Source: Argentina anserina
Taxonomy: Eukaryota; Streptophyta; Magnoliopsida; Rosales; Rosaceae
NCBI RefSeq assembly: GCF_933775445.1
Contig: NC_065874.1
Span: 31,132,501 to 31,196,500 of the forward strand
Direction: 5' to 3'
DNA: 64,000 nt
The notes beneath the pieces were generated by a model. The model was not told where the DNA came from. It searched no databases and worked only from the letters and a program-made list of their open reading frames with translations. The translations under genes were made by a program, and so were the position numbers. This document shows, one piece after another, positions 1 to 11,408 of this stretch. Positions within the stretch are counted from its first letter, which is position 1; each line of letters opens with the position of its first letter.

Positions 1-47
1 AGAAATTAATAGATTGATGAGATGGCTGGATATCTTGTTGTGGACAG

Positions 48-1164
48 GATTCTAGCTTCGAGAGAGTACTCGAAGAGGTATCATAGCAAACAACAAGAGC
101 ATATTGGGAAAATGGAAACAGAAGTTAAAGTCCGAGAGGTATATTAGTTGCGCCGTATATATTGTTAGTTAATATCGTTATCAAATTATATGTACATATA
201 ATTCAAAACCATTGGTACATGACGATCATTTGCAGATGGAAATCGCTGTCCTATCTCCAAGAGTCCGATTCTCGACACGAACAAATATGTTGCTTCGGGC
301 AGAAAATGATTTAATCAAGCAACAGCTTAGAACTTGTGAAGGAAATCTTATGACGAAACAAGGTATCTTCTCTATTCTAAGTTGCTAACTAAAAGTGTCC
401 TTCATTGGTATCAATTGTTTATTGTTTTTCGAAAAAAAAAAAATATTGGACAAGAGAAGATAATTAAAAAACTGTATCAATTAACGGAAAATTTTAATAT
501 ATATCAATGTATGCTATACATCATACATTCGACGGTCGATATTATTTTGTGAGTGTGGTCAGAAAAATAATATCTGTTGTCAACCGTCGAATGTAGGATG
601 TATCGTAGATTAACCCTCAATTAACGTGGATAACATCGCTACATTAATGCATTGCATGCATGCGCAGTTGAAGAAGAAGATCTACTGAGGGAAGCAGACT
701 GGTACAGGAACCTCTATCAGTTGCAACAAGCAGAGATGGCTTATAATCCTCTACCTGAATCTGGATATATGGCTCTTCACCCTCCAGCCCAATCGGGTTA
801 TCAGAATTTTGATCCTAATCTTGAACCAAGTTATCAATCCCTTGACCCTCTGGCAGGATTGGATTCGGAAACTGTTGATTTTGGTCAGTTTTATGCACCT
901 GATGAGGCTGATCAGTTTAGTTTTGAACTTCCTGGGCGAGATGATCAATTTACAAGTGATCCTGCGGAGGTTTACCGCCAGTTTGAAGAACCGATCGGGT
1001 TTTCTGAGTTCACTGAAGAGCCAACAGTGGTCGTGACGTCCCACATCAAGTCGAACACGGGTGTTGGCCAAGTTGGAGATTTAGATGATCAGCCCAGTGA
1101 AGGAACGAATATGGATAATTCCGATGGCTCTCAGAAAGCAGCTGATCTTCCTCCTACCAGTTGA
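48..1164 (+). CDS. bZIP transcription factor, AtbZIP34/61-like, 5'-partial
   Basis: Three coding exons are visible: 48-138, 236-362 and 668-1164 (stop TGA). The first enters through an acceptor in phase 2, so at least one 5' exon lies left of the window. The product is a putative nuclear transcription factor. Exons of 91 and 127 nt have exactly the lengths and phases of the bZIP gene at 12520, so the two are paralogues. Exon 48-138 encodes the basic region and exon 236-362 the zipper with the AVLSPRVRF motif typical of AtbZIP34/61 relatives. The basic region is odd: the invariant Asn of N-x7-R is Ser and the Arg is His, so normal DNA contact is doubtful. The last exon encodes an acidic Tyr/Pro/Gln-rich tail. 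Exon structure is seen directly; the family call follows from motif similarity, and altered DNA binding is inference. Confidence 0.8.
505..612. repeat. Small foldback MITE in bZIP intron
   Basis: An imperfect inverted repeat of about 100 bp lies inside the last intron of the first bZIP gene. The left arm contains ATACATTCGACGGT and the right arm its near-complement ACCGTCGAATGT. The same CATTCGACGGTCGA core recurs inside the hAT element near 6687. Family unknown. Confidence 0.55.
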
Positions 1165-2071
1165 TCTGAGCCTCCAACAAGTTTTTGTCTTTGATGTTTC
1201 ATTTGGAACTTGCGTTTGTTGTTGTTTTTGTTTGTCTACAATAACTAATTTCTGCTTACTAATAGCCTACTTTTAGGGTTTCATCAGTTTGGTTCCTCGC
1301 CTTTTAAATATCAACAAAAAAGCTGATTGCAGGGTCCTAAATGAGTTGAGAGACTGAACTGATGAACTCTAAGAATATAGGCAGTAGAGCAGAACTTATC
1401 CTTTTTTTTTTTCGTTTCATTGATCCAGTTTCTATTGTGACTAGAGTGGAATTTGTATGCTTTATAGCATGTTCTTGCTAATAATAATCGAGTTACTAGT
1501 TTTTTTTGGGAACTCTCTCTTAATATATGTCTTATTTGCTTTTGAATCTGATTGAAGTTTAAATATTGTACATATGATATCAAAACATCGTTCGTGCGTG
1601 ACGCCATATATAAGCGTAGGGTAACAAAATAAAATTACGCTAGCTCTCTTCTATCTTAGGTTTTTATTCTCTTAAATGAAAAATCTTGTTCACTTCAGTT
1701 AAATGATCCCATGGGCCCTAACCAACTTGAAATATTAAGTTTTCTAGATTGTTTTTGCACGGGTTCATTCAAGCTGTTATGATCATAGCTTCTAAAAAAA
1801 TATTAGTAGTTCCAAAATTCTTTTGCATACATTTCAGTTCAATCTTGAATCCAAATCTCTAAGGCAAAAAAATTTGTGAGGGAAAAGTGAGGATGAAACT
1901 AAGAACAAATGCATAATTACAACACAATAGTTATGTACTGTACATGTTAATATAGAAACCAGTTGTACCATATATATATTTTTTTTTTTCATGCTAGATG
2001 CAATGTTTATTTTAAATATTTTCCTATTCGGGCAAAAGGTATATTAATTGCATGATATTCACATCGAGGAG
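1165..2071. other. AT-rich 3' flank of bZIP, no gene seen
   Basis: This stretch should hold the 3' UTR of the first bZIP gene in its first 150 bases or so. The rest is AT-rich with homopolymer tracts and short spurious ORFs. I see no gene or RNA feature in it. Confidence 0.5.
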
Positions 2072-3254
2072 TGCTATGACGCCATAATATGGCGCCAAAT
2101 TCGGTGCCGCAATCTTACATGGCATGCCATATTGTTACATTGCCACATCAACAATTAAAATTATATAAAATTGTTTTTTAATGAAAAAACAATCATATTC
2201 TTGTTAATCAAACGGTTCTAAATTATTATAAAAATATGTTTTTTATCATTTATTCTTTTTCATCACAATAATGCTTTTAAAATACAAATTAAAAATTAAA
2301 ATTTATGAAAATATGCTTGAGATATGTGTGTGCATGCGCGAAATATATATATCTATTTCAGATAATGTAAGGTTTTACAACATTTATATTTAGATGAAAC
2401 TTTTGGTAAGATTTTTTTTCTGAAATGAATTATTCTTTTGTTAGGGTATAATCGATTTAAAGGGATATGTAAGGTAACAAATATTATTTTTCCTATAGTA
2501 TACATATCTTAATTAATACCACATTTAATACAATTATGTCCATAATAATCTTTCTAGTGACAAATATGTCAAGATTCATGACTTTCTTATTTAATTAATT
2601 TACATTTACGATTAATTAATAACTATAATTAATTACTAAAATTACCATATAGGCACTCTACACACACATGCATATATATATATATAGTCTTTATCCAGAG
2701 TGAAGCTTCACTCTGAAATTAAAGAGTGAAGTTCTAATTTTTACACATTTTTCGGTCAAAACATTTCACCGTAAGTAATTCAATATTTATGTATCTTATT
2801 CAAGATCATCTCTATAAAATTTCATCAAATTCATACATTGTTAAGGTATCGAATTGGATTAAATTTTGTATAGATGATCTTGAATAGCGTACATAAATAT
2901 TGAATTGATTATGGTGAAAAAATTTGACCAAAAAAGTGTGCCAAAATTGGAACTTCACTCTTTAATTTCATAGTGAAGCTTCACTCTGGATATAAACTAT
3001 ATATATATATATATATATATTTCAAGCATATTTTGTATATATCATATTTTTATATTACATTTTGAAATCATTTTGAAAAAATAATTGATATAAAAAAGAA
3101 TTACAATTTTTTAGAGCCGTTGGATTAACAATGATAAGATTGTATTTTCATTTAAAATAACATTTTGTGATTATTGTGATTGCTAACATGATAAGGTGAC
3201 GTGACATGCTATGTGAGATTACGGCGTCAGATCTGACGCCATATTATGGTGCTA
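2072..3254. mobile_element. Large foldback (MITE-like) DNA element
   Basis: The ends are long imperfect inverted repeats. The left end has GACGCCATAATATGGCGCC and the right end GACGCCATATTATGGTGCT. Complementarity continues inward for roughly 150 bases, including a shared GTTAATCNAACGG motif near 2204 and, inverted, near 3117. There is no transposase ORF, so the element is non-autonomous. A second MITE (2684-3001) is nested in it. I could not define a clean target duplication, so the superfamily (Mutator-like is possible) is open. Confidence 0.6.
2684..3001. mobile_element. MITE copy 1, about 43-bp inverted ends
   Basis: Terminal inverted repeats of about 43 bp begin TATCCAGAGTGAAGCTTCAC and differ by very few bases between ends. 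The interior carries a second inverted pair around TTCAAGATCATCTC. It is flanked by TA-repeat tracts, which fits insertion into TA-rich DNA but hides the target duplication. A related copy lies at 46606-46976. Confidence 0.75.
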
Positions 3255-3465
3255 AAACATTTTCCTATTCACATTTTACCTGTCAAATGGCTACCCTATA
3301 TACCACGCATATGAGTTTATAAAAGAGGCACCTTTTGTTCAAAGTTTTTCTATTCCGGCAAAATGCACATTTATTTTGCACTACAGTTACACCATAGATA
3401 TCATGTTTGCGATAATAAACTATCATCTACGACATACATCTCATATACTAGAAGTTCATATTTTT

Positions 3466-6194
3466 TGTAATAACCCTAGCTTTTTTCAAAACAATATTTG
3501 GTTTGATTAAATTCTATAAGTTGTGAAATTTAATTACAATGAATTGAATTGGTTTCGACTTTACGAAAAGGAAAACGGAAACGTTATCGGAACGTTTAAT
3601 TAGAAAAACGTTACGTTTCCGCGATGTATATATCAACTTTTATTCTGTCGCTCGTTTGTGAAAACTTTCTTCATGAAAGTTATAGGGCTCGTCGATACGA
3701 GTTCGTGGATAAGTGACGCATTCTAATCGGACGTTGTACGTAAAAGTTATTAACTATTGAAGTTAGTTTCCGATTTAGAAAAGGGTATAAAAGGAAAATT
3801 TATCAGTTTAGGGTTTCCAAAATTGGAAACCTCTCATTCTCTCCCTCTCCTTTCACCCCGCGCGCCTCCCTTTTCTCTCTGTCCCTCTCCCTCCCCGATC
3901 TTGCTCCCTCACCGATTCTCCACCACCGTGCGTCCGTGAGCCACACCGCTGGCACAGCGAGCATCGCACGACCCCTTACAATCGAACCCGAGGTCGACGC
4001 ACCGTCTCTCGCCGTCGTGGAGTCTCGCTGCACATCACCGAGCCCAGATCGACTGGTTCAAGCTCGTCGGCGATCCTCCGGTGCTTCCACGGCGTGAAAG
4101 AGGTAAGGGTTGTGAAATTGAATGGGTTGTGCTGTTGTTGTATTGATTGTGGAAGTTTTTGTGGAGAATCGGAGGAGGATGGAGGAGAGGGTTACCGCCG
4201 CCTAGAGGCGGCGCGTGGGGGTGCGTGGGTTAGCTTAGGAGGGGTCTGAGACCGTGGGAAGGAAGAGGAGGAGGAGAGGGAGAGATTGGGCCCGGCGGTG
4301 GCGTGATACGCTCCGGTGTCGGAGTAGGCGCGTGAACAGTGTTTCCGAATGGTAATTTTGTAACTTTATTTTACGTATGGTAAATGTAAATTTATTTTAC
4401 GTACGGTAAATGTAAATATAAATTACTTTCAGTAAATGTAAAAAGTAATTTATAAAAGGTAAATAAGTAATTAATATTTACTGAGACAGTATTTACATTT
4501 AAATAGTATTCGTACGTACAAAATACGTAAACAGTATGTACACGTACATGGATACGTAATTGATGTGTATTTGTACATAAATACGTGAATAGTAAATACG
4601 TGAACAGTAATACAGTGAACAGTAATCCGTAAAACCAGAAATTGCTAAACAGTAACTTATTATTACTGTTTCGGCATTTAAAGGTTTACGAAACGTTTCT
4701 AAATTCTTTTCTTATCTTTTCAAGGTGACCAATAAATTAAGGAAATGAATTATCTTCGGAAATTGTGGATTTTCGCTCGAGTCGATAAGGTGAGTAAAAT
4801 CTCACTTATTTACGAATCTACCCTTGCGGAGATTCAACATTTTGCAAAATATTAAAGAACTAAATATGACATGTATATAATAAAGTGGATTATATATATA
4901 TATTGTATAAATGGTAAATAGGTATATATATATAGTTTGCTATATTATATACTGTTAGGATTTCATTTGTGAATATGATCACAGTGGTGATGAGAATTAT
5001 ATATTGAGCATGTGATGCGTTTTGTACAAATAATGAGTAGATTATTGTACGTGGTTTTAACGTTGAGAATTGTTAAATCGTTTTGTCTTCGGACGTGTTT
5101 AAGAAATATGACATGTATATAATAAAGTGGATTATATATATATCGTATAAATGGTAAATAGGTACATATATATATATATAGTTTGCTATATTATATACTG
5201 TTAGGATTTCGTTTATGAATTATGATCACAGTGGTGATGAGAATTATATATTGAGCATGTGATGCAATTTGTACAATAATGAGTAGATTATTGTACGTGT
5301 TTATGTCTTCAGACCAGTCTTCGGACGTGTGTGGCATGTCGGAAACTAGCCTTTGGCCGGGCGAAAGTTACGATACAGTTAGAGTTCTAATCTGTCTGCT
5401 GGAGTACTGCATGTGAGGTAACAGATGGGTTATCGGCTCTTGAGTACTCATATTTTTGGACATCGGGTAGCGAGGAGGTTGCTCTATGTCGGACGTTGGG
5501 TAGCGAGGAGGTTGCCGAATGTCGGGCGTTGGGTAGCGAGGAGGTTGCCCAACGTCGACGGTGTACTACTTGAGGGGTAACAGGGGTGTACCAGCGCTCA
5601 TTAGTACCCGTAATATGAATGCATTTGGGTAAACAGAGGGGTTGCCCAACTTCTCATGAGCATTATCATTTTCGTATTTTGGGACAACCAGATGGGCTGT
5701 CCATTGACTCATGAGTGCATTTATATTTGTTAATTTGTGGATTGTCGTATATGTTGATATGCGAGATATATTGTTTTATTTTACTCATACGAGCTGTAAA
5801 GCTTACCGGGTTTGTGTTTACAATCCCGGTACACCAATTCGATGGTGTAGGGGATACTACTGCAGGTGTCGATTAGTGGGAATCGAAGGACGACTCCGGA
5901 GACTCGAGGGGTTCATTATCCTGCTTGTGGTGAGGTTCTATTGCAGATTTGTGTGTGAGAACTTGTGAGGATTTATTTTTGAGTTGTGAGAGATTGTGAG
6001 GATTATTACATTCCCATTTTATGTAATGTTGAATTATAAATTTGGTCTGTAATAATTGGTTGCATGAGTTGTATTGTGAACTCAGTAATGATCCACTGTG
6101 CATTTAAAATGATTTCGATTTATTTGAGATTGTTTTGGTGTTGTACGACTTTAATATTTTGAGTTTTTATACTTGAAATTTTAGGGTCGTTACA
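3466..6194 (+). mobile_element. Solo LTR A (long-LTR retrotransposon)
   Basis: The 2729-bp element begins TGTAATAACCCTA and ends TAGGGTCGTTACA, the short inverted TG...CA ends of an LTR. It is flanked by TTTTT on both sides (3461-3465, 6195-6199), a 5-bp target duplication that is weak because it is low-complexity. There is no gag-pol, primer-binding site or second LTR, so it is a solo LTR. Landmarks in order: U3 dyads at 3664-3704, TATA box TATAAAAGG at 3785-3793, CT-rich leader, a GC-rich hairpin near 4196, splice-donor-like AAG|GTGAGT at 4790, a 239-bp internal duplication (4869 and 5108), the ACCGGG/CCCGGT hairpin near 5805-5830, and an acceptor-like CTGCAG|GTG ending at 5865. Ty3/gypsy (Del/Tekay-like) affiliation is inferred from LTR length only. 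Confidence 0.85.
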
Positions 6195-6377
6195 TTTTTT
6201 TTGTTGATGTAAGGGTTAGTGCATCTGCCCTCAAGCCTAGAATTTCAAGTTATTAATGAAGATATGTTATAAATCAATATTCTTAAGATTATTCAACCAA
6301 GATCTAGTATTAGATTTTTGGATATAAACAGTCCAATTTCTAATTTTAGATATGGTTAGCATGGCTAACTTATATAC

Positions 6378-8543
6378 TAGGGGTGTTAATTGAAAACCGA
6401 AAACCGAAAAAAAAACGAACCATAACCGAACCATAACCGAAAAAACCGAAGAAAAAAAAACCGCACCAAACCGCACCAAACCGAAAGATTTGGTGTGGTT
6501 TTGATTTGGGATGTTTGGAAACCGAAACCGAACCGAAAAACCGAATATATATATATTATAAAAAAAATTATATTATTTATAGATATATTTAATATACATA
6601 ATTAAATATGTTATCGATCGAGACCCAAAATTTATCAAAATTCGGTGAATTTTTTACCATATCTGTATTTATATATGCTGATCACATTCGACGGTCGAAA
6701 TTTAATAATTTGAATTTTAGATATTGGAACCACAACATGTCTACTAATGTGGTATAACTTGTTTAGTGGTCTTTTTGCAAATGTATGCAGTTGTGAAGCA
6801 ACTATATCTTATAAAATAGAATTTTGCAAATCACATATTTTAGATAACGTTTGTGTCCCGATCGAGGCGGTAAACCATTTTTACGCTTATTATCCCTTAT
6901 GGGTAGCCTTATCCCTGGAACGTAAAATTTTTGAAAATTTTACACGAGCTGCTACATCACATATATGTGAGAGTGTGTGCATGAAAAAATCCACCAAAAC
7001 TAGTCCAAAAGGAGGGGGTAAGAACAAATTCACTTAATTAGATGAAATTAAGTTAATATTGACCACATCGATCGAGACCCAAATATTATCAACATTAGAT
7101 GAATTTTTTACCATGTCCTTATTTAAATATGTTGATCACATCTGACGGTCAAAATTTAATATTTTGAATTTTAGACATTGGAACCACAACATGCCTACTA
7201 ATGTGGTATAACTTGTTTAGTGGTCTTTTTGCAAATGTATGCATTTGTGAAGCAACTATATATTATAAATAGAATTTTGCAAATATGTCCGCATGATGCG
7301 TTACGTATTGTGAAATATGGTTATGGTAAAAAAATTACATATTTTAGATAACGTTTGTGTCCCGATCGAGGCAGTCAACCCTTTTTACGCTTATTATCCC
7401 CTATGGGTAGCCTTATCCCTGGAACGTAAAATTTTTGAAAATTTTACACGAGCTGCTACATCACATATATGTGAGAGTGTGTGCATGAAAAAATCCACCA
7501 AAACTAGTCAAGAAGGAGGGGGTAAGAAAAAAATCACTTAATTAGATGAAATTAAGTTAATGTTGACCACATCGATCGAGACCCAAATATTACCAACATT
7601 AGATGAATTTTTTACGATATCCTTATTTAAATATGTTGATCACATCTGACGGTCAAAATTTAATATTTTGAATTTTAGACATTGGAACCACAACATGCCT
7701 ACTAATGTGGTATAACTTGTTTAGTGGTCTTTTTGCAAATGTATGCATTTGTGAAGCAACTATATATTATAAATAGAATTTTGCAAATCTGTCCGCATGA
7801 TGCGTTACGTATTGTGAAATATGGTTATGGTAAAAAAATCACATATTTTCGATAACGTTTGTGTCCCGATCGAGGCGGTCAACCCTTTTTACGCTTATTA
7901 TTCCCTATGGGCCTATGGGTAGCCATATCCCTGGAAGGTCAAATTTTTGAAAATTTTACACGAGCTGCTACATCACATATATATGAGAGTGTGTGCGTGA
8001 AAGAATCCACCAAAACTAGTCAAGAAGGAGGGGGTAAGAACGAATTCACACTTAATTAGATGAAATTAAGTTAATGTTGACCACATCGATCGAGACCCAA
8101 ATTTTATCAAAATTAGATGAATTTTTTACCATATCCGTAGTTAAATATGCTGATCACATCTGACGGTCAAAATTTAATATTTTGAATTTTAGACATTGGA
8201 ACCACAACATGCCTACTAATGTGGTATAAGTTGTTTAGTGGCTTTTTGCAATTGTATGCATTTGTGAAACAACTATATCTTGTAAATAGAATTTTGCAAA
8301 TCTGTCCGCATATTCTTTTTATTTCGTTAAGAATCAAGTAGATAGACAAGGAAAGAAACTCCGATTTTCTTTACAAAATAACCGAAAGAAAAACCGATAT
8401 AAACCAGAGAAAAACCAAACCGAACACAATTGGTTTTTGAAAAAAAAAGTGAAAAACCAAACCGAACCAAACCGAATAAATAGAACGGTTTGGTGTTCGG
8501 TATCACCTATAAACCGCACCATTCACACCGATTAACACCCCTA
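6378..8543. mobile_element. hAT non-autonomous element 1
   Basis: The ends TAGGGGTGTTAAT and ATTAACACCCCTA are inverted repeats. The element is flanked by an exact 8-bp duplication, TTATATAC at 6370-6377 and 8544-8551, diagnostic of the hAT superfamily. Both subterminal regions are packed with ACCGAA-type motifs, typical transposase-binding repeats. No transposase is encoded. The interior is a tandem array of about 0.5-kb units (see 6613-8315). It ends 35 bp before solo LTR B. Confidence 0.9.
6613..8315 (+). repeat. Tandem array of about 0.5-kb units inside hAT 1
   Basis: Units begin near ATCGATCGAGACCC at about 6613, 7068, 7571 and 8087, giving three full copies of 455, 503 and 516 bp and a partial fourth. 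Each full unit contains a short ORF; two copies (6747-7037, 7317-7541) share the frame through CVPIEAVN and LSLERKIFENF, while the third (near 7859) has indels. No known domain is recognised, so coding is doubtful. Confidence 0.8.
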
Positions 8544-8578
8544 TTATATACTACTTACCGAATATAAGCTATCAAATG

Positions 8579-11408
8579 TGTTATAACCCGAATTTTTAGA
8601 AACTAAATGTCGAGTATTTTCAAAGTGTTAAACTTGTGAAATTAATTCAAGACGACAATTGGAGGTTTGCGACATTTCGAAACGAAAACGGAAACGTTCT
8701 CGGATCGTTTAATTAGAAAACGTAACGTTACCGCAACGTATAGATCGACTTTTATTCCGTCGCTCGGTTGCGAAAACTTCCTTCACGAAAGTCGTAGAGC
8801 TCATCGATACGAATTCGTGGACATGTCATGCGTTCGAATCGGACTTCGGGCGCAAAAGTTATTAACGTCGGAAGTTCATTTCCGATTTTGGAAATAGTAT
8901 AAAAGGAAGGAGAGGAGATTAAAAATCAGAAAATCAGATTTTTCTAAAAATCAGCTCGGGTACTGTTCACCCGACCAAAAAACCTTCTCCGGCCGATTTC
9001 TCCACCATCCGACGTCGCCTCGTGTCGTGGCACCTATCAAACTGACGGGCTCGACGAGCTCCATCTTTTGGGCTACGCCTTGCACTCCGGCGACAACCAC
9101 ACACGGTGTAGCAACCACCGGAAGTTACTGTTGTGGCGGCGGCGCCTCCTCCGGCCACCATGGCTCGAGATTCTTGGGGGGTTTTGCTTGTCTCAGTCCT
9201 AGCAACATTCCCACAAAAGGACTCGAGCCAAATCGAAGTGTAAGTACCCGAATCAAAATTTCAATTTCTAGGGTTTGTGAATAGTGCCGATTTCATGTTC
9301 TTCGTTGTTTGGACTGTTTAGACTCGGATTTAGATCTTGGTGTCAACTAGGAAGTTGTTGGAAATGTTGTTTAGGTTGTGGTGGTGAAATTTGGTGATGA
9401 TTGGTGGCGGTCGGTGAACAGTAACGCCGAATGAATAGTAGTTGTGAATAGTAACTCCGCATAAATAGTGATCTGTAACAGTAACTGTGAATAGTGATCT
9501 GTAACAGTAAATGTGAACAGTGGCATGGTAAAACAGTAACTTTGAACAGTGTTTTGATAAAACATTAACTGTGAACAGTGGTTTAGTAAAAACAGTGATT
9601 AGTAAACATGAACAGTGTTCCGTTAACAATGTTTTATGAACAACATTTAGCTGTGCTGAACTCGTCACCTGATATTTTAAGTATCATTTTCTAAGCATTT
9701 ATCGTGCTATTAGGTGACTGACGAAACCAGTGAGGAAATTACTTTCAGGGTCGTGGAAGTTGCACGCAGGAAAGAAGGTGAGTAAAATCTCACATATTTA
9801 CGAATCTACCCTTGCGGAGATTCAAAATTTTACAAGAGTTTTTAATATTGAATTACGACATGTATACGATATAGTGGATTATATATATATATATTGTATA
9901 AATGGTAATAAGTACATATATATAGTTTGCTATATTATATACTGTTATAAATTTATTGGGATTTGTCATTTCGATGACGAGAATTAAATATTGAGCATGT
10001 GATTTAATTGGTACAATATGAGGTGTGATTATTGTACGTGGTTTTAACATGGTGTTTGTTAAAACGTTTTGTCTTCGGACGAGTTTTGTTTTCGAATGAG
10101 TTTTGTCTTCGGACGTGTTTATGAAATATGACATGTATATGATATAATGGATTATATATATATTGTATAAATGGTAAATATGTACATATATATATATAGT
10201 TTGCTATATAATATACTGTTATGATTTTATCGTGTTTTATGTCATTTTGATGACGAGATTTATATATCGAGCATGTGATTTTGATTTGTACAATATGATG
10301 TGAGATTATTGTACGTGATTTTAACATGGAGATTGTTAAAATGTTGATTTGTCTTCGGACTTGATTTTTGGTACAATATGCTGTGAGATTATTGTACGTG
10401 ATTTTAACATGGAGATTGTTAAAATGTTGATTTGTCTTCGGACTTGATTTTTGGTACAATATGATGTGAGATTATTGTACGTGATTTTAACATGGAGATT
10501 GTTAAAATGTTGATTTGTCTTCGGACGTGATTTGGTACAATATGATGTGAGATTATTGTACGTGATTTTAACATTGAGATTGTTAAAATGTTGATTTGTC
10601 TTCGGACGTGATTTGGTACAATATGATGTGAGATTATTGTACGTGTTTGGCAAGTCGGAACCTAGCCTTTGGCCGGGCGAAAGTTACGATACAGTTAGAG
10701 CTCTAGTCTGTCTGCCTTAGTACTGCATGTGAGGTAACAGGTGGTTATCTGCTCATGGGTACTCAGATTGTTTTGGATGTTGGGTAGCGGGTGGCTATCC
10801 AATATCGGCGGTGTATTACGAGAGGGGTAACAGATGTGTACCAGCGTTCTTGGTACCCGTAATATAAATGCATTTGGGTAACCAGAAGGGTTACTTAATT
10901 TCTCATGAGCGTTTTATTTCATATTTCTTTGGGACGACCAGATGGGCCGTCCATTGACTCATGAGTGCATTTATATTTGTTGATTTCTGGATTTCCGTAT
11001 ATATTGATATGCGAGTTATGTTTTTATTTTACTCATACGAGCTGTAAAGCTTACCGGGTTTGTGTTTACAATCCCGGTGCACCAATTCGATGGTGTAGTG
11101 GATAACTCCGCAGGTGTGGATTAGCGGGAATTGACGGACCGCTCAGAGGACTTGAAGTTATTTACCTCCAGTTTGTGTGGGGATTTTTTGTGACTATCTT
11201 GTGAGGTTGTTGTGAGGATTATTCATTTCCATTTATTATAATGTTGAATTATAATTTGGTTTGTAATAATCGATTTGACTGAGTTGTGTTTTGAACTCAG
11301 AGATGATCCGCTGTGGCATTTAAATGATTTCGATTTCATTGAAATTGTTTAGTGTTTAACGACTTTGAAAGTTTGAGTTTTTATACTCGAAATTTTAGGG
11401 TCGTTACA
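8579..11408 (+). mobile_element. Solo LTR B (long-LTR retrotransposon)
   Basis: The 2830-bp LTR begins TGTTATAACCCGAA and ends TAGGGTCGTTACA. It is flanked by the exact 5-bp duplication AAATG (8574-8578, 11409-11413). Landmarks match LTR A: U3 dyads near 8770-8810, TATA box TATAAAAGG at 8898-8906, donor-like AAG|GTGAGT at 9778, ACCGGG/CCCGGT hairpin near 11051-11076, and acceptor-like CGCAG|GTG ending at 11113. The middle has expanded ACAGTAA-type repeats (about 9415-9620) and five 82-bp tandem units (10288-10690). No internal retrotransposon region is present. Confidence 0.9.
10288..10690 (+). repeat. Five 82-bp tandem units with 8-bp dyad
   Basis: Copies start at 10288, 10371, 10454, 10535 and 10616. 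Each contains GTACAATA, an 11-base spacer, then TATTGTAC, a perfect 8-bp inverted repeat, followed by a GTTAAAATGTTGATTTGTC segment. The array is part of solo LTR B. Confidence 0.85.

Noticed and set aside
6747..8059. Three similar short ORFs as a tandem gene family
   Set aside because: They are the repeated unit of a hAT element, the third copy has indels, and no domain is known; kept only as a finding.
10288..10690. Regularly spaced repeats that could suggest a CRISPR-like array
   Set aside because: Units are directly adjacent tandem copies without unique spacers, in a plant LTR.
11041..11100. tRNA-like 3' end (AATCCCGGTGCACCA) in the LTRs
   Set aside because: No acceptor, D or anticodon arms can be formed around it; it is better explained as the conserved LTR hairpin pair.
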